Origin: Burkholderiales bacterium
GTDB lineage: Bacteria > Pseudomonadota > Gammaproteobacteria > Burkholderiales > Burkholderiaceae_E
Length of the DNA stretch: 8,392 nt
Reading direction: 5' to 3'
Assembly (NCBI GenBank): GCA_020348765.1
Contig: CP070753.1
Location: forward strand, 2,788,304-2,796,695
The position numbers were made by a program, and so were the translations under genes. Positions 5,788 through 8,392 of this stretch are shown in pieces. The notes beneath the pieces are model-generated. The model searched no databases and was not told the DNA's origin. It saw only the letters and a program-made list of their open reading frames with translations. Positions within the stretch are counted from its first letter, which is position 1. The number at the start of each line of letters is the position of its first letter.

Positions 5788-7833
5788 TCAGTCGCCCAGC
5801 GCCACGCCCTCGCGGCGCGGGTCGACACCGGCCCAAAGGCGCATCGTACCGGGATCGGGCGGCGCTGCGCGCGATCGCTCGACGAGGATCGCGTGCAGGC
5901 CGCTGGTCATCGTTGTGAGCCGCGGCTGATGGCCACGCGCCTCGAGCGCCCGGGCCAGCGCCGCGATGTCGGTGACCGGTTCGCTCGCGGCGGTGTTCAC
6001 CGTGCCGGCGCTCACCGTGCCCGCGCTCGCTGTGCCGGCACTCCCCGCGCCGGCGCCCGCATCGGTCCCGGACGGTGGCCCGGAAGCGTCCGGCGCCGAG
6101 GGCGTAGGCGCCTGCCGTGGCACGTCTTCGAGCTCGGTCGGCCCGTTGCGGCTTCCGACATGCGGCAGCGCCACGGCGCGCTGCAGGTCCAGCCCGTCAC
6201 GCAGCGTCGACACCAGCACCTGCGCCACATAGTTGATGATGCGCGAGCCGCCAGGCGAGCCCAGCACCATCGTCAGCGGGCCCCGCGACCCGTCGGCTGC
6301 ACGCTCGAACACCATGGTCGGGGCCATCGAACTGCGCGGCCGCTTGCCTGGTCCGACCCGGTTCGCGACCGCACCGCCCGGTCCGGCCGGAACGAACGAG
6401 AAGTCGGTCAGCTGGTTGTTCAGCAGGAAGCCGGCCACCATCTGGCGCGCGCCGAACGCGTTTTCGATCGACGAGGTCAGTGCGACCGCGTTGCCCTCGG
6501 CATCGACGATCGACAGGTGCGTCGTCCCGGCCTCCGGGTAGTGCCGGCCGTCGGCCACGGCCAGCCGCGGCGGCGGCTGCCCCGGCTCGGCCCGTTGCAT
6601 CGAGCGATCGGCATCGATCAGCAGCGCGCGCGACCCGACATAGGTCGGATCCAGGATTCCGTGCGGGATGGTCGCGAAATCGGGATCGGCCAGGTAGCGG
6701 TTGCGATCGGCGTAGGCCAGCCGACCGGCTTCGGCGAAGTAGTGCACGCCGGCAGGCTCGAGCGTGCCGTCTGCGCCGACCAGCGCCGGGGCGCCGGCCT
6801 GCTCGAGCAGCATCAGGATCTGCGCCACCGTGATGCCGCCCGAAGACGGCGCGGGCATGCCGCACACGAGAAAGCGCAGGTAGGGCGCACAGACCGGGTC
6901 GCGCGCCTTGGCCCGGTACTCGGCCAGGTCGTCGAGCGTGAGCAGGCCGGGGTTGGAGTCGTGGCCGCGCACCTTGTCCACGATGGCGCGCGCGAGCGGC
7001 CCGCGGTAGAGCGCTGCCGCACCCTCGCGTGCGAGCGTCGCGAGCGTATCCGCGAGCGCGGGGTTGCGCAGCCGGTGGCCGATCGCGTGCGGCGCACCCT
7101 GCTCGTCGTAGAAGTAGCTTGCGGCCTGCGCGTCCCGTCGCAGGAAGCGATCGGCAGCGAGCAGCGCATGCAGGCGCGGGCCGACCGCGAATCCGTCGCG
7201 CGCGAGCCTGATCGCCGGCTCGAACAGCGCCGACCAGGCGAGCCTGCCGTGGCGCGCGTGCGCCAGCTCGAGCATGCGCATCAGTCCCGGCGTGCCGACG
7301 GCGCGGCCGCCGACGACCGCGTCGAAGAACCGGATGGGCTCGCCCTGCGCATCGAGGAACAGGTCGCCGGATACGCTACGTGGCGCGGTCTCGCGGCCGT
7401 CGTAGGCGAGCAGCTCGCCTCGCGCCCGATCGAGCACCAGCATGAAGCCGCCGCCGCCGATGCCCGAGGACTGCGGCTCGACCAGATTGAGCACCATCTG
7501 CGCGGCGATCGCGGCATCGGTCGCCGAGCCGCCGCGCGCGAGCATCGCGCGGGCCGCTTCGGTCGCGTGGCCATTGGCCGTGACCGCCAGGTACCGGGAC
7601 GCGTACGGCTGCCCTCGGGCGATCGCGGTGCGTCCGGTCGCGGCCTCGGGCTCGGCGGCAGCGCTCGCGGCCGGCGCGGGCTGGGTTGCCGCCGGTCCCG
7701 TGCTTGCCGTGTTCGGCGCGTCCCGCCCGGTGGCGGGCGCCGTCCAGCCGATCAGCAGCGCGAGGGCGACCCAGCCCAGCGGTTCCAGCATCGCACGGCT
7801 CGCAGTCCGGGTCGGGTGTTCGCGCGGTTTCAT
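5788..7833 (-). CDS. ggt: Gamma-glutamyltransferase precursor (GGT), secreted, self-cleaving
   Basis: GGT hydrolyses or transfers the gamma-glutamyl group of glutathione, normally in the periplasm, feeding cysteine and glutamate recovery. The 681-residue product is long for the family (E. coli 580). Residues 1-36 look like a signal peptide: R4, R9 and R13, then a hydrophobic core at 19-30 and likely cleavage near A34. An Ala/Pro/Thr-rich linker runs to about 70. GIGGGGFMLV and R147 in YDGRETAP (substrate carboxylate arginine) are present. Autocleavage should occur before T437 in PEAGTTHLS, giving large and small chains. The oxyanion and substrate loop GSPGGS is at 525-530, and the C-terminus reads GVDPRREGVALGD. 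A low-complexity insertion of about 50 residues (571-620) interrupts the small chain. The ATG at 7833 is preferred over one at 7791 because it supplies the basic part of the signal peptide; its GGAG is only three bases upstream. It is divergent from the amidase gene and followed by the KTSC gene. Confidence 0.95.
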   Translation of the reverse strand: MKPREHPTRTASRAMLEPLGWVALALLIGWTAPATGRDAPNTASTGPAATQPAPAASAAAEPEAATGRTAIARGQPYASRYLAVTANGHATEAARAMLARGGSATDAAIAAQMVLNLVEPQSSGIGGGGFMLVLDRARGELLAYDGRETAPRSVSGDLFLDAQGEPIRFFDAVVGGRAVGTPGLMRMLELAHARHGRLAWSALFEPAIRLARDGFAVGPRLHALLAADRFLRRDAQAASYFYDEQGAPHAIGHRLRNPALADTLATLAREGAAALYRGPLARAIVDKVRGHDSNPGLLTLDDLAEYRAKARDPVCAPYLRFLVCGMPAPSSGGITVAQILMLLEQAGAPALVGADGTLEPAGVHYFAEAGRLAYADRNRYLADPDFATIPHGILDPTYVGSRALLIDADRSMQRAEPGQPPPRLAVADGRHYPEAGTTHLSIVDAEGNAVALTSSIENAFGARQMVAGFLLNNQLTDFSFVPAGPGGAVANRVGPGKRPRSSMAPTMVFERAADGSRGPLTMVLGSPGGSRIINYVAQVLVSTLRDGLDLQRAVALPHVGSRNGPTELEDVPRQAPTPSAPDASGPPSGTDAGAGAGSAGTASAGTVSAGTVNTAASEPVTDIAALARALEARGHQPRLTTMTSGLHAILVERSRAAPPDPGTMRLWAGVDPRREGVALGD
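5999..6058 (-). repeat. 15 bp tandem repeats encoding SAGT[A/V] units inside ggt
   Basis: On the + strand ACCGTGCCGGCGCTC (5999-6013), ACCGTGCCCGCGCTC (6014-6028), GCTGTGCCGGCACTC (6029-6043) and CCCGCGCCGGCGCCC (6044-6058) are successive 15 bp units of decreasing similarity. On the coding strand they give SAGTV, SAGTV, SAGTA and a GAG-rich unit. The period is a multiple of three, so copy-number change would keep the reading frame. The array forms the second half of the low-complexity insertion in GGT. Confidence 0.7.
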
Positions 7834-7895
7834 GGACTCCAAGGCTCCCGGCGCATAATAGCCCGCGAGTCCGCGACCGAGCGCCAGCGAGCGAT
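7834..7895. promoter_or_regulatory. Divergent ggt/amidase promoter region with overlapping -10 candidates
   Basis: This 62 bp spacer must serve ggt (leftwards) and the amidase (rightwards), unless promoters lie inside the genes. Its only AT-rich motif is at 7854-7860. Read on the + strand it gives CATAAT (5 of 6 to TATAAT, 7854-7859). On the minus strand it gives TATTAT (5 of 6, 7860-7855). Neither direction has a good -35 at 16-18 bp, so an activator or another sigma factor may be needed. If both -10 elements work, initiation in the two directions would be mutually exclusive. Confidence 0.35.
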
Positions 7896-8392
7896 ATGCC
7901 GATGACAGCCATGCACCAGCTTTCCATTGCCGACCTGCACCGGGAGATGCGGGCGGCGCGCCTGAGCAGCGAGCGACTGATCGAGCAGGCGTCCGAGCAG
8001 GCCGCACGCCATGCCGCACTGAACGCGCTGATGTGGACCGACTGGGACGGCGCGCTGGCCGAGGCCCGGGCCTGTGACCGGGAACTCGCCCGGGGGCGAT
8101 GGCGTGGACCGCTGCACGGCATACCGGTTTCGATCAAGGACCTGTACAACGTGCGCGGCACGGTGATGGCCGCCGGCACGCGTGCTCCGCTGCCGCCGCT
8201 GCTGCCCGAGGAGGCGATCGCGGTGCAGAGACTGCGCGCGGCCGGCGCGGTGATCTTCGCCAAGACCAACATGCACGAGATCGCGCTCGGGGCCACCGGC
8301 GAGAACGAGTGGACCGGCGACGTGTGCAATCCGCATGCGCCGCAGCGCCAGGCCGGTGGCTCGTCCAGCGGGGCCGGCGTCGCGGTGGCCAC
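7896..8392 (+). CDS. Amidase-signature family protein, N-terminal part (runs off the window)
   Basis: 165 full codons are visible and the frame is open to the edge. The amidase signature family hydrolyses amides through a Ser-cisSer-Lys triad and includes GatA of the Glu-tRNA(Gln) amidotransferase, various amidases and FAAH. Visible marks are LHGIPVSIKDLYNVRG with the catalytic lysine K81, a substrate-binding AGTRAPL segment, GAVIFAKTNMHEIALGATG, and AGGSSSGAGVAVA, where S156 aligns with the cis-serine by its 75-residue distance from the lysine. The nucleophilic serine, expected near residue 180, lies beyond the window. Three in-frame ATGs (7896, 7902, 7911) all have weak ribosome sites; I give the first. 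No signal peptide is seen. The divergent ggt does not point to GatA, whose usual partners are gatC and gatB, so a stand-alone amidase is more likely. Confidence 0.92.
   Translation, partial: MPMTAMHQLSIADLHREMRAARLSSERLIEQASEQAARHAALNALMWTDWDGALAEARACDRELARGRWRGPLHGIPVSIKDLYNVRGTVMAAGTRAPLPPLLPEEAIAVQRLRAAGAVIFAKTNMHEIALGATGENEWTGDVCNPHAPQRQAGGSSSGAGVAVA

Noticed and set aside
5734..7905. A 723-residue open frame on the + strand
   Set aside because: It is almost wholly antisense to ggt, shows no domain motif, and has the Arg/Gly/Ala-rich composition typical of shadow frames.
7834..8019. Upstream extension of ggt beyond the ATG at 7833
   Set aside because: It is antisense to the amidase start and would bury the signal peptide behind about 60 unrelated residues.
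1..8392. Search for mobile elements, tRNA or rRNA genes, CRISPR arrays, toxin-antitoxin or phage-defence genes
   Set aside because: No transposase, integrase, cloverleaf-like sequence, regularly spaced repeats or defence domains were seen in any frame. The gene content is housekeeping and metabolic.
7896..8392. Calling the amidase gatA
   Set aside because: The amidase signature motifs fit the whole family, the nucleophile region is outside the window, and no gatB or gatC is adjacent in the visible sequence.

Overview
This window looks like ordinary core chromosome of a high-GC proteobacterium, most likely a betaproteobacterium of the Burkholderiales. The GC content appears to be well above 60 percent. 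The strongest taxonomic marker is an elongation factor P carrying arginine at position 32, next to its dedicated arginine rhamnosyltransferase EarP. That pair occurs in many Betaproteobacteria and in some Gammaproteobacteria such as Pseudomonas. I see no insertion sequence, integrase, phage gene, tRNA, rRNA or CRISPR array, and no clear sign of recent transfer.

Layout from left to right. A two-part response regulator (100-1056, +) has a degenerate N-terminal receiver and an intact C-terminal CheY-like receiver. It converges on efp (1127-1690, -), with a perfect hairpin between them. earP (1849-3084, -) lies upstream of efp on the same strand, so enzyme and substrate form an earP-efp cluster with a 158 bp gap. 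A 201 bp divergent spacer follows. Then comes a two-gene operon on the + strand: a YajO-like aldo/keto reductase (3286-4311) and a class I nitronate monooxygenase-like flavoprotein (4311-5387), whose stop and start codons overlap by one base. This operon converges on a probable two-gene minus-strand unit: ggt, a gamma-glutamyltransferase precursor (5788-7833), followed by a 90-residue KTSC-domain protein (5481-5753). A 62 bp divergent spacer separates ggt from an amidase-signature protein (7896 to the window edge, +), which is cut off before its catalytic serine.

Functional links. The only clearly interlocking system is EarP and EF-P: EarP should rhamnosylate Arg32 of EF-P, and the modified factor then rescues ribosomes stalled at polyproline. 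The GGT in this same window contains a PPP motif and so may depend on EF-P. The reductase and flavoprotein are probably co-expressed, but their substrates cannot be read from sequence.

No undescribed multi-gene system is convincingly present. The points most worth a second look are a roughly 50-residue low-complexity insertion in the GGT small subunit, built partly from 15 bp repeats; the pair of similar GTCAC/GTGAC hairpins flanking efp; the degenerate-plus-intact receiver architecture; and the translational coupling of the reductase and flavoprotein genes.
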